The notes: generated by a model from the letters alone, not told the origin. A stretch of 64,000 bases of DNA from Streptomyces asiaticus (GCF_018138715.1 NZ_JAGSHX010000006.1:620001-684000), one strand, 5' to 3'; positions 25,655-33,399 are shown, counted from the first letter of the stretch. Made by a program: numbers and translations.

Positions 25655-26589
25655 TGGAACACACTCACCAGGCGCGCGTCGGCCGGAAGGCCGGCGCGCG
25701 CCGCGCTGTCACCGGGCACTTACACCAGGCCGCGGACGACGACGCGGACGACGACCCGCCGGCGGCGGAGCACCCGGACACCGAAGGGTTCCCGGGACCG
25801 GAACATACCGACCGACCGGTCCGTCCCCCCTCGGACCAGGAGCTCACCCGGCAGTTGGTGGCGGGCTACCGGTCGGGCAGCGCCAGTCCGGCCGCGGCCG
25901 ACCTGCTCTACCGCCGCCACCACCCGGCGACCCTTCGCTACGCCCGGACCTGCTGCCGTGACCCCCATGACGCCGAGGACCTGGCCTCCGAGGCGTTCTT
26001 CCGCACCTTCCAGGCCGTTCGCGCCGGGGGCGGTCCGCGGGGTCCCTGGCGGCCGTATCTGCTCACCGTGGTGCGTCATACGGCGATGGAGTGGAGCGCC
26101 GGGGAGCGCCGGGTGCTGCTCACCGCCGACTTCGAGTCCTGGCGGCAGCACGCGCCCACGGCCGACCCCCAGCAGCATCTGGTGGCCCGGGAGGACCGCC
26201 GGTTGCTCATCCGCAGCTTCCGGGGACTCCCCGAGCGCTGGCAGACCGTGCTGTGGCTGACCCTGGTCGAGGAGGAGTCCCCGCACCGGGTGGCCATGGT
26301 CCTGGGCATCTCCCCCAGCGGGGTGACCTCGCTGGCCTTCCGGGCCCGGGAGGGGCTGCGGGAGTCGTATCTGCGGGCCCATCTGGAGTCGGCGCGCGAC
26401 GACTGGTGCCGGCACTACAGCGGCCCGCTCGGCGCCTCGGTGCGCCGCGGCGGGGTGCGCGGCCGGGCGCTCGCGCGCCATCTCGCCGAATGCGCCTTCT
26501 GCTCCCACGCGTACCGCGAACTGCTCGGCCTGAACGCCGCGATGCGCACGGCCGGGCGCACGGCGGCGCCCGCCGGGGCGCGGGGCTGA
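25654..26589 (+). CDS. ECF-like sigma factor fused to a C-terminal zinc-finger (anti-sigma type) domain
   Basis: A 311-residue protein sharing one base with the upstream stop (TGATG), so it is translationally coupled to the DUF1996 gene. After a disordered acidic N terminus (~65 residues) come sigma region 2 (AADLLYRRHHPATLRYARTC, DPHDAEDLASEAFFRTFQAV) and region 4 (LPERWQTVLWLTLVEEESPH, RVAMVLGISPSGVTSLAFRA). The C-terminal segment RHLAECAFCSHAYREL has the HX3CX2C pattern of zinc-binding anti-sigma (ZAS) domains. A sigma factor carrying its own ZAS-like finger could be redox- or metal-gated within one chain. No separate anti-sigma gene is adjacent. Confidence 0.85.
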   Translation: MEHTHQARVGRKAGARRAVTGHLHQAADDDADDDPPAAEHPDTEGFPGPEHTDRPVRPPSDQELTRQLVAGYRSGSASPAAADLLYRRHHPATLRYARTCCRDPHDAEDLASEAFFRTFQAVRAGGGPRGPWRPYLLTVVRHTAMEWSAGERRVLLTADFESWRQHAPTADPQQHLVAREDRRLLIRSFRGLPERWQTVLWLTLVEEESPHRVAMVLGISPSGVTSLAFRAREGLRESYLRAHLESARDDWCRHYSGPLGASVRRGGVRGRALARHLAECAFCSHAYRELLGLNAAMRTAGRTAAPAGARG

Positions 26590-26652
26590 ACCACCCCGCT
26601 CCGGCGATCCCGGCGGGCTCCCGGAGCCCCCGGAGCCCCCGGAGGCGGCGAA

Positions 26653-26684
26653 AACCGCCGACCGCGTCAGCGCGGTCGGCGGTT
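26653..26684. terminator. Bidirectional intrinsic-type terminator
   Basis: ACCGCCGACCGCG (26654-26666) pairs perfectly with CGCGGTCGGCGGT (26671-26683) around TCAG, and an outer A-T pair extends the stem. An A-run on the left gives T residues on the minus strand. It sits between the convergent sigma factor and PucR-like genes and should end both transcripts. Confidence 0.8.
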
Positions 26685-26710
26685 CGCCCTTCTGTTGGCG
26701 AAGGCCCTGC

Positions 26711-27883
26711 TCAGAGTCCGTTGACGCGCGCCTCCCTGGCGATGCCCAGCGGCCGGACACCGGGGGGCGCGCCGGTACGGGTCCGGCGGCTCACCCGGGA
26801 CGCGTGGCGCCGTATCCGGTCCATCTGCGCCATCAGCCTGCGGCCGCGCAGCGCCATCTCCAGCTCGAAGCGTATTCGGGGGTCCCGGAGGCCGGGCCCG
26901 AAGAGCTTCTCGATCTGGCGCAGCCGGTATCGCACGGTCTGCGGATGCACCTTGAGGGCCTTGGCCGCCTCCGGCGCGCCACCGCCCTCCAGCCACGCCA
27001 GCAGCGTCATCTGGAGGCGCTCGCTCTGCCGGGGGGTCAGCCCGACGAGCGGCTTGAGCCACCGGGCGGCCAGCGCCCGGACCAGCGACTCGTCCTGGAG
27101 GAGCAGCAACATCGACAGATGGTCGTCGACGAAGAGCACCCGGGCCTCGGGGCCGGAGCGGGCGGGCGCCAGGGTCAGCAGGCGCCGGGCCCAACGCACC
27201 GAGGAGGCCGCGTCGTTGAGCGGCACCACATGGCCCACGGCCGCGGTACGGCCACGCAGCGCGGTCTCCAGCGCCGACCGGGTGCCGGGCTCGGCGGGGG
27301 TGGGTTCCCGCTCCGGGTCCTTCTCGCCCTCCTGGGCGGCGGCGGTGCCGGGGTCCGCGGTGGGTCCCGGGTCCGCGTCCGGGTCGGGGATCAGCAGGCA
27401 CAGCTCGTCGCCGACCGCGCCGATGAGGGTGTCTCCCAGCACGGCGGCCAGCTGCGGCGCCTCGCCCGGGGTGGGCAGGGCGATGGCCTGCACCGTCTCG
27501 GGAAGCGGCCAGCGGGCGGCCCGGGAGAGCTCCACCAGGGTGCGCTCGGAGACCGCCACCTCGCCGATGAGGGCCTCGAACAGATCGCGCCGGGCCCGCT
27601 CGGGCGGCACCTCGGCCAGCGTCTCCTCACCGGAGGCGGCGGCCTGCTCGCCCGCGCCGTCCTCGCCCGCCTTGCGGTGGCCGAGTGCGGTCAGGAGAGC
27701 CTGCTCGACTCCCCATCGGACCTTGTCTCGCTCAGAGTCCTCCAGGAGTTCGGCGAATCCCGGAATTCTGTGCCGAAGGTTCTCAACCACCTCGTCGGCC
27801 AGGGACGGGAGTTCATTGCGCAGCACACGGGTCCACTCGCCACGGGGGCGGGACCAGATGCGGTTCACGAGTTCGCCCATCAT
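26711..27883 (-). CDS. PucR/CdaR-type transcriptional regulator
   Basis: A 390-residue protein with the PucR C-terminal helix-turn-helix: LQMTLLAWLEGGGAPEAAKA followed by LKVHPQTVRYRLRQIEKLFG (~residues 300-345). The N-terminal part is helical (RGEWTRVLRNELPSLADEVV) and the middle GGDEF-like CdaR region is interrupted by a Pro/Asp-rich insert. The end is strongly basic. ATG ATG at 27883/27880 follows GAGG; a GTG frame opens at 27955 without a ribosome site. It is divergent from the cytochrome-flavoprotein operon and is its most likely regulator. Confidence 0.85.
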   Translation of the reverse strand: MMGELVNRIWSRPRGEWTRVLRNELPSLADEVVENLRHRIPGFAELLEDSERDKVRWGVEQALLTALGHRKAGEDGAGEQAAASGEETLAEVPPERARRDLFEALIGEVAVSERTLVELSRAARWPLPETVQAIALPTPGEAPQLAAVLGDTLIGAVGDELCLLIPDPDADPGPTADPGTAAAQEGEKDPEREPTPAEPGTRSALETALRGRTAAVGHVVPLNDAASSVRWARRLLTLAPARSGPEARVLFVDDHLSMLLLLQDESLVRALAARWLKPLVGLTPRQSERLQMTLLAWLEGGGAPEAAKALKVHPQTVRYRLRQIEKLFGPGLRDPRIRFELEMALRGRRLMAQMDRIRRHASRVSRRTRTGAPPGVRPLGIAREARVNGL

Positions 27884-28226
27884 TACCTCGTTCTTGCCGG
27901 GGGGAGACCTGGCCGTTGGGGGGTCGGTCAGGTCCGTGGAGGTTGCCTCCGTCACCGGTTCGTCCAGTACCGGTCAGGGAGTCGAGGGTCCTCCGCTACG
28001 TCATAGAGGACCCCGCCCCCTCCCGGTCCCGGCACTTTGCCGGTTCTTTGCCATTGAGACGACAGTGGATCAGCCGGGGACGGTGTGGGCACGGTTCGTC
28101 CACTAGAAGTTGTCACGTTACGACAAATCTTATGGAGATCAGGTGTACTTCCGAGAAGCTGCTGCCCCCAAGACGACTTTGACGTATCTCGTCACCCGCG
28201 CGAATCCGCGCGATCGGGAGGCTCCA
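27884..28226. other. Divergent regulatory region of the redox module
   Basis: These 343 bp contain no credible gene. An inverted repeat TTGTC-ACGTTAC-GACAA lies at 28110-28126, 100 bp upstream of the cytochrome gene, and a TTGACG follows near 28179. GGGAGG is placed five bases before ATG 28227. The repeat is a candidate operator for the PucR-like regulator. Confidence 0.45.
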
Positions 28227-29126
28227 ATGTCCATGTCCCAAACGCCGCTCCCCTCCTCGCAGGGGCGTCACGGGGGACGCCGAGCTCGTGGCGGACGACG
28301 AGCCGCTCGCCGGACCCAGCAGCATGATCCATCCGGACTGGGATGGCCACGCCATATCCGGATCTACGCCGTCGTCGGCTCCATCGCCCTGTCCCTGTAC
28401 GTGACATGGAGCGCCGGCGCGTTCTCGAAGATGTTCGTGTTCCTCGACTTCGGCGCGGGTGTGCTCGCGCTGGTCTGTCTCACCTCGGCGGTGCTGTGGG
28501 GGCTCGCCGCAACCGACCAGATGATCCTGAACTCCAAACAGCGGCTGCTGGCCCAGGCCATCCACCGGGCGGCCGCGGTCGCCGGACTGCTCTTCCTGGC
28601 CGTTCACATCTGGGTCAAGGTCGCGGAGAGCCACACCAGCGCCGCGGCCATCGCGATACCGTTCGCTGACGCAAATCAGCCGGTGCTGATCGGGCTCGGC
28701 ACCATCGCCGGCTATCTCTTCGTGATCGCCGCGGTGACCGGTGCGGCCCGCAGCTCGTTCGCCTCCAGGGGCAACTCCCGCTGGCGCTACCGCTGGTGGC
28801 GGGCGCTGCACGTGGGCGCCTACCCCGCGTGGTGCGCCGCGCTGATCCACGGTCTGAAGGCGGGACGCGCCGCCAAGATCTGGGCGACCTACGGCTACAT
28901 CGCGGCGCTCGCCGGTGTGGCCATCGCGCTGTGGCTGCGGCTGGTCCAGCGGCGGCGCCAGGACGTCGACCGGGCGGACGGCATCGAGGTCAGGAACCCT
29001 CCGGCCCGCAGCATGCAGGAGGGCCGGACCCGGCGGTCCGATCCCGCCGTGCCGCGCCCCCGTTCGGGCGAACCCGGACGGCGTGACAGTCAGCCGCTCG
29101 GCGCCTCTCGCGGGTGGGACCGGTGA
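28227..29126 (+). CDS. Six-helix membrane cytochrome b, ferric-reductase/cytochrome b561-like
   Basis: A 299-residue protein with a basic N terminus and six membrane helices: RIYAVVGSIALSLYVTWSAG, LDFGAGVLALVCLTSAVLWG, QAIHRAAAVAGLLFLAVHIW, PVLIGLGTIAGYLFVIAAVT, LHVGAYPAWCAALIHGL and YGYIAALAGVAIALWLRL. Helices 3 and 5 each carry two His residues 12-15 apart (AIHR/AVHI and ALHV/LIHG), the pattern for two stacked b hemes crossing the membrane. A basic cytoplasmic tail follows. It overlaps the flavoprotein gene by 4 nt. Inference: it accepts electrons from that flavoprotein and passes them outward. Confidence 0.82.
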   Translation: MSMSQTPLPSSQGRHGGRRARGGRRAARRTQQHDPSGLGWPRHIRIYAVVGSIALSLYVTWSAGAFSKMFVFLDFGAGVLALVCLTSAVLWGLAATDQMILNSKQRLLAQAIHRAAAVAGLLFLAVHIWVKVAESHTSAAAIAIPFADANQPVLIGLGTIAGYLFVIAAVTGAARSSFASRGNSRWRYRWWRALHVGAYPAWCAALIHGLKAGRAAKIWATYGYIAALAGVAIALWLRLVQRRRQDVDRADGIEVRNPPARSMQEGRTRRSDPAVPRPRSGEPGRRDSQPLGASRGWDR

Positions 29127-30637
29127 TCACGACCAAACCCAGGCTGGCCTGTGTCGATCCGCCCCGGCTGCTGGCCGGGCTCGACGAGGTGTACCGGCTC
29201 GACCGCGTCGGCCATCTGACCGTCCATGGCACCATGCCCGCCCTCCGGGCGGACGAGCTCGTGGCGCTCGCGGAGAACATCGATCTGCGCGGGCGCGGCG
29301 GCGCCGGATTCCCCTTCGCCAAGAAGGTCCAGGCGGTCGTGGAGTCGGCCGGCCGGCGCGAGGGCCGCTGCACGGTGGTCGTCAACGGCAGCGAGGGCGA
29401 GCCCAGTTGCCTCAAGGACACCGCGCTGCTGCTGCACACCCCGCATCTGGTGATCGACGGCGCCGTGCTGGCCGCCGAGGCGCTGGGCGCCGAGGAGGTG
29501 GCCATCGCGGTGCACCGCGAGGATGTCGAGGAGTCAGTGGCCGCCGCGATCGCCGAGCGCGGCCCCAGTGGCGTCCCGGTGGGGGTGAGCCGCACCCCGG
29601 ACCGGTTCGTGGCCGGTGAGGGCGGCGCGGTCATCAACGGCATCAGCGGCGCCCCGGCCATCCCCAACGGCCGGAAGATCCGGACCAGCGACAGCGGGCT
29701 CGGCGGACTGCCCACCCTGCTGTCCAACACCGAGACCTTCGCCCAGCTCGCGGTGGCCGCGCGGATGGGCGCCCTGCCGTACCGCTCGGTGGGGCTGCCC
29801 ACCGAGCCGGGCACCACGCTGCTGACGGTCGGTGGCAAGTACGTCATGGAGACGCCCACCGGGGTGCCGCTGACCTACGTCCTGGAGCTGTGCGGGCTCA
29901 CCCCCGGTCAGGCGGTGCTGGTGGGCGGCTACCACGGCAAGTGGCTGGACCCCAAGAGCATCAACGCCGCCACCATCTCCCGGGAGTCCATGAAGAAGTA
30001 CGGCGCCCGGCTGGGCGCCGGCGCGGTGCTGCCCATCCCCGAGAACACCTGCCCGCTCGGCGAGACCGCGCGGATCGCGCGCTGGCTGGCCGCCGAGACG
30101 GCCGGTCAGTGCGGGCCCTGCTTCATCGGGCTGCCCGCGCTCGCGGACGCCATCGGCCAGGTGGAGCGCGGCGGCGGCCAGTCCTCGATCGACAATGTGC
30201 GCGCCTACGTCAACTCGGTGAAGAAGCGCGGGGCGTGCAGCCATCCCGATGGCACCGCCGGTTTCGTGACCACCGCGCTGGACGCGTTCCCCGAGGAGTT
30301 CGAGGCGCATGCGCTCGGCGCCGGCTGCGGACGGCCCACGATGGGGGTGCTGCCGCTGCCGGAGGACGCGCTGCCGCTCGCCCTGCCGCCCGCCCCGCTG
30401 AACCCCGGGGCGCGCGACGAGCGCCGCCAGCGGGGGCCGATGGAGAAGCTCCTGGTGGACTGGTCGCTGTGCCAGGGCCATGGGCTGTGCGCGGACATCC
30501 TGCCGCCCGAGGTGCTGACGCTCGGGATCGACGGCTATCCGTCCTCGGCCAGCATGGAAGTGCCCCGGCAGCTGCGGGCGCAGGCGGTCCGCGCGGTCCG
30601 CCGCTGCCCCGCCCTGGCGCTGCGCATCGAGGAGTAG
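29123..30637 (+). CDS. NuoF-like NADH dehydrogenase subunit fused to a C-terminal ferredoxin
   Basis: A 504-residue protein. Residues ~1-430 follow NuoF: FMN loop RGRGGAGFPFAKK, NAD-site region VVNGSEGEPSCLKD, the SLBB region (PTGVPLTYVLELCGLTPGQ) and the Fe-S end ETAGQCGPCFIG with KRGACSHPDG. Normal NuoF binds its 4Fe-4S cluster through CxxCxxC plus a distant Cys; here the first Cys is Ala (T-A-G-Q-C-G-P-C), leaving three. Residues ~440-504 are a small ferredoxin (DWSLCQGHGLCADILPPEVL, RRCPALAL), like the 3Fe-4S ferredoxins of P450 systems. I use GTG 29123 (overlap GTGA); GTG 29114 is possible. It should oxidise NAD(P)H and feed the cytochrome b. Confidence 0.87.
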   Translation: MITTKPRLACVDPPRLLAGLDEVYRLDRVGHLTVHGTMPALRADELVALAENIDLRGRGGAGFPFAKKVQAVVESAGRREGRCTVVVNGSEGEPSCLKDTALLLHTPHLVIDGAVLAAEALGAEEVAIAVHREDVEESVAAAIAERGPSGVPVGVSRTPDRFVAGEGGAVINGISGAPAIPNGRKIRTSDSGLGGLPTLLSNTETFAQLAVAARMGALPYRSVGLPTEPGTTLLTVGGKYVMETPTGVPLTYVLELCGLTPGQAVLVGGYHGKWLDPKSINAATISRESMKKYGARLGAGAVLPIPENTCPLGETARIARWLAAETAGQCGPCFIGLPALADAIGQVERGGGQSSIDNVRAYVNSVKKRGACSHPDGTAGFVTTALDAFPEEFEAHALGAGCGRPTMGVLPLPEDALPLALPPAPLNPGARDERRQRGPMEKLLVDWSLCQGHGLCADILPPEVLTLGIDGYPSSASMEVPRQLRAQAVRAVRRCPALALRIEE

Positions 30638-30670
30638 CCGGGGGACGATCAGCCGCACCACCGACACCGC

Positions 30671-30693
30671 GACGGCCGTGAGGAACGGCCGTC
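30671..30693. terminator. Hairpin after the NuoF-like gene
   Basis: GACGGCCGT and ACGGCCGTC form a perfect 9 bp stem around GAGGA, 34 bp after the NuoF-like stop. There is no T-run. It may be a terminator or an attenuator limiting read-through into the lipoprotein genes. Confidence 0.55.
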
Positions 30694-30717
30694 GACTGCT
30701 GTGCGCTCAGCGATCCG

Positions 30718-30746
30718 GCGAATTTTGCGTCCGGTGACAAATTCGC
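30718..30746. promoter_or_regulatory. AT-rich inverted repeat upstream of the COG4315 lipoprotein gene
   Basis: GCGAATTT (30718-30725) and AAATTCGC (30739-30746) form a perfect inverted repeat with a 13 bp spacer, 92 bp before ATG 30838. Its AT-rich arms stand out in this GC-rich DNA, so it is a good operator candidate; the protein is unknown. Confidence 0.5.
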
Positions 30747-30837
30747 AAGCCGCTGAACGCCGGTCCGCACGGGCTCCGTATGGACATGGCGTCGGCGCAA
30801 TCACCGCCGGACCGATCGAGACTGTAGAGGAATGGTC

Positions 30838-31818
30838 ATGGAGAAGCGGCGTCACATCGCATTCGCCGGGGTGTCGGTAGCGATGGTTCTGCTGACGGCG
30901 GCTTGCGGCAGCAGCAAGGACAACAGCGCGGGCAGCGCCAATGTGCAGCCGGCGGGTGGCAGCCAGACCGTGGGTGCGGGGGCCTCCGCGTCGGCGGGCG
31001 CGGGGGCCGCGGCCGGGGCCGGCGGCGGGTACGAGGCGGGCGGTGACACCGGTGCCGGGGCGGGCGGCGAGGCCGAGCGCACCGGTCCGGCGAAGCAGCT
31101 GGCGGTCAAGGAGGACGCCAAGCTGGGCAAGTTCGTCACCGACAGCAAGGGCTGGACGCTCTACCGGTTCGACGAGGACACCCCCAAGCCGGCCAAGTCC
31201 AACTGCAACGACGACTGCGCCACCAAGTGGCCCGCGGTGCCCGCGGACGACGCCGCGGCCACCACCGGTATCGAGGCCGGCAAGCTGGGCTCGGTCACCC
31301 GCGCCGACGGCACCAAGCAGCTGACCCTGGCGGGCTGGCCGGTCTACCGCTTCGCGGGCGACAACAAGCCCGGTGACACCAAGGGCCAGGGCGTGGGCGG
31401 CACCTGGAACGCGCTGGCGCCCGACGGAAAGCCGGCCGGCAAGACCGCGGCCGCGGACGACAGCCTCCAGCTGATGGTCAACAACAACGCCGAGCTGGGC
31501 AAGATCATCGTGGACGGCAAGGGCATGACCGTCTACCGGTTCAACAAGGACAGCGCCTGGCCGATGAAGACCGGCTGCCTCGGCGCCTGCCTGGACACCT
31601 GGAAGCCCGTCAAGGCCGTGGACACCACCAAGGTGGCCGGGCTCGACGCGGCGAAGGTCACCTCCTTCAAGCGCCCCGACGGCACCAAGCAGGCGGCGTT
31701 CGACTGCTGGCTGCTGTACACCTTCACCGGGGACAAGAAGCCCGGTGACATCAACGGCCAGGGCGTGAAGGGCACCTGGTTCGCGGTCACCGACAAGGGC
31801 AAGAAGGCGGGCCAGTAA
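30838..31818 (+). CDS. Lipoprotein with two COG4315 (Yx(FWY)xxD) repeats
   Basis: A 326-residue lipoprotein: basic start, hydrophobic core and lipobox LLTAAC (Cys ~22), then a long Gly/Ala-rich linker. Two homologous ~105-residue domains follow. Each has the signature Yx(FWY)xxD (YRFDED and YRFNKD), a Cys pair (NCNDDCATKWP; GCLGACLDTWKP), a DGTKQ-hairpin (RADGTKQLTL; RPDGTKQAAF) and a GDxxGQGVxGTW end. COG4315 domains are surface proteins of unknown function that recur beside redox genes. ATG 30838 is seven bases after GAGG. Outer-surface location downstream of a cytochrome b fits an electron acceptor or relay role (inference). Confidence 0.85.
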   Translation: MEKRRHIAFAGVSVAMVLLTAACGSSKDNSAGSANVQPAGGSQTVGAGASASAGAGAAAGAGGGYEAGGDTGAGAGGEAERTGPAKQLAVKEDAKLGKFVTDSKGWTLYRFDEDTPKPAKSNCNDDCATKWPAVPADDAAATTGIEAGKLGSVTRADGTKQLTLAGWPVYRFAGDNKPGDTKGQGVGGTWNALAPDGKPAGKTAAADDSLQLMVNNNAELGKIIVDGKGMTVYRFNKDSAWPMKTGCLGACLDTWKPVKAVDTTKVAGLDAAKVTSFKRPDGTKQAAFDCWLLYTFTGDKKPGDINGQGVKGTWFAVTDKGKKAGQ

Positions 31819-31910
31819 GGGAGACAGCCACTACTTTTGGTCCACCGCGGCGGGTGGCCCGAGGCATCAGAGCCCGGGCCGCCCCGCCGGATTTTCTACG
31901 GGAGGTTGTT

Positions 31911-32432
31911 GTGTCACTCGCTCTCCGTGCCACCGCGGTCGGCGCGGCCCTGTTGTTTCTGGCCGGCTGCGGTGGAGGCGATCGGACACATGGCGCCGGC
32001 CACGAGGAGAAGAAGGTGTCCCCCGCCACCAAGGAGTTCGCCAAGCCCGGGAAGCCCGCGCAGCTGACGAAGATCGCCGACGCCATCGGCTGCAAGGCCA
32101 CGATCATCACCGAGGCGGAGGAGCTGCGTCAGGGCTCCTGCGGATCCGGTCAGAAGCGGTTCACGATGGTCACCTTCGCCACCGACAAGGGCCAGCACGA
32201 CTGGCTGACCACGTCGAAGGACTACGGGGGCATGTACCTGGTCGGCAAGCGCTGGTCGGTCACCGGCCTGTCCATGGGCTCGCTGGAGCCCCTGCGCGAG
32301 AAGATCGGCGGATCCCTCGAGAAGGGGATGTCCATGTCCCACGGCGGATCCCATGGCGGGGCCAAGTCCGGGGGCGGCATGGAGGGCATGGACGGCTCGG
32401 CGAGCCATGCGGGTCACGACGGGAAGAAGTGA
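31911..32432 (+). CDS. Lipoprotein with His/Met-rich tail, paralogue of the one at 10364
   Basis: A 173-residue lipoprotein starting at GTG 31911, five bases after GGGAGG; lipobox LLFLAGC (Cys ~18). The mature domain repeats the pattern seen at 10364-10900: AIGCKATII, LRQGSC, FATDKGQHDWL, YGGMYLVGKRWSV and REKIGG. Unlike that paralogue it ends in a His/Met/Gly tail (MSMSHGGSHGG, then GMEGMDG and HAGHDGKK), a composition typical of copper- or other metal-binding segments. It follows the COG4315 lipoprotein gene by 92 nt and probably belongs to the same surface redox set. Confidence 0.82.
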   Translation: MSLALRATAVGAALLFLAGCGGGDRTHGAGHEEKKVSPATKEFAKPGKPAQLTKIADAIGCKATIITEAEELRQGSCGSGQKRFTMVTFATDKGQHDWLTTSKDYGGMYLVGKRWSVTGLSMGSLEPLREKIGGSLEKGMSMSHGGSHGGAKSGGGMEGMDGSASHAGHDGKK

Positions 32433-32457
32433 CCCGCGGCCCCCGCCGACCAGGCGA

Positions 32458-32542
32458 TGAGCGTGGCTCAGACAATGAGCCTGGCTCAGACAGTGAGCCT
32501 GGCTCAGACAGTGAGCCTGGCTCAGGCGGTGAGCGTGGCTCG
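32458..32542. repeat. Five 18 bp tandem palindromic repeats between convergent genes
   Basis: Units begin at 32458, 32476, 32494, 32512 and 32530. Each contains TGAGCC-T-GGCTCA, itself a perfect palindrome (the first and last vary slightly), followed by GACAG/GACAA. The array lies between the lipoprotein stop (32432) and HAD stop (32548). A row of hairpins here could block transcription from both sides. Confidence 0.9.
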
Positions 32543-32547
32543 GCCCC

Positions 32548-33225
32548 TCAGGCCACCCGGGAGTCCGCCCACTTGACCAGGTCCGGGTCGGCGAGGGTGG
32601 AGACCCACACATCGACCGGCGGAGGCTCGTCCACCGGCTTCCGCGGGCCCACGCCGAGCACCCTCAGCCCGGCGCGCGAGGCGGACAGAAACCCGCAGTG
32701 GGAGTCCTCCACCGCGAGGGCGTCCTCGGGGGCCGCCCCGCACAGCCGGGCGGCCTCCAGATAGACGTCCGGGTACGGTTTGGGCCGCACGTCCCCCTCG
32801 GGGACCAGCACATGGCCGAAGTACCGCAGCAGCCCGGCCTTGGCGAGCCCGTCCTCGACGACGTCCCGCGGGCAGTTGCTGGCCACGGCCAGCGGTGCGA
32901 AGACGGCCGCCTTCGCGACCAGTTGGGGCGCCCCCGGCATGGTGACCGGGTCGTCGGCCACCAGCCGGCGGAAGGCGTCCAGGAGTTGTCCGGTCATTTC
33001 GTCGGCGAGTTCGGGGCGACCGGCGAATTCGGCCAGCATTCGGCCGCATTCGGTGTAGTGGAGCCCCTTCGTGCGCCGCGCGAACTCCTCGTCGGGGGCG
33101 GTTCCATGGCTTCTGAGGACCACTTCGCGCGCCTCCTCCCAGTGTCGTTCGGAATCCATCAGGGTGCCGTCACAGTCGAAGACGATGGCGGCTGGGGTCC
33201 ATCCGAGAAACTTTTCGGCTGTCAT
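32548..33225 (-). CDS. HAD-superfamily phosphatase of the gamma-butyrolactone locus
   Basis: A 225-residue HAD enzyme with motif I VFDCDGTLMDSE (nucleophile Asp ~18), motif II VASNCPRD, motif III Lys in VRPKPYPD and motif IV VEDSHCG, plus a helical cap; it resembles beta-phosphoglucomutase and 2-deoxyglucose-6-phosphatase. AfsA condenses a beta-ketoacyl-ACP with dihydroxyacetone phosphate, so a phosphatase is needed later in the pathway, and phosphatase-like genes do accompany afsA homologues in some clusters. It lies 273 bp downstream of the AfsA-like gene on the same strand. A dephosphorylation role is inference. Confidence 0.85.
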   Translation of the reverse strand: MTAEKFLGWTPAAIVFDCDGTLMDSERHWEEAREVVLRSHGTAPDEEFARRTKGLHYTECGRMLAEFAGRPELADEMTGQLLDAFRRLVADDPVTMPGAPQLVAKAAVFAPLAVASNCPRDVVEDGLAKAGLLRYFGHVLVPEGDVRPKPYPDVYLEAARLCGAAPEDALAVEDSHCGFLSASRAGLRVLGVGPRKPVDEPPPVDVWVSTLADPDLVKWADSRVA

Positions 33226-33373
33226 CTGTCTGCCGTTCCATGGGAGGTGGAGGAATCGGCGCAGGGGATGCCTGTACCTGCGGGAGCCGCGCGGTGGAAT
33301 TCGACCGGGCGGCTCATGAGGGCGCTGTGCGCCGACCGCTGTTGTCGTACAGGCCGTGGGGTTCGCCTGCCCG

Positions 33374-33399
33374 AAACATAACGATCACTACGTTAGTTT
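33374..33399. promoter_or_regulatory. Imperfect palindrome upstream of the HAD gene (candidate butyrolactone-receptor site)
   Basis: AAACATAACG (33374-33383) and CGTTAGTTT (33391-33399) face each other across ATCACTA; the inner TAACG/CGTTA arms are exact. The AT-rich, ~26 bp palindrome has the size of ARE sites bound by gamma-butyrolactone receptors. It sits ~150 bp before the HAD start. The target protein is inferred from the neighbouring receptor gene. Confidence 0.5.

Noticed and set aside
32458..32542. CRISPR-like array
   Set aside because: The 18 bp units are contiguous with no unique spacers, and no cas genes are nearby.
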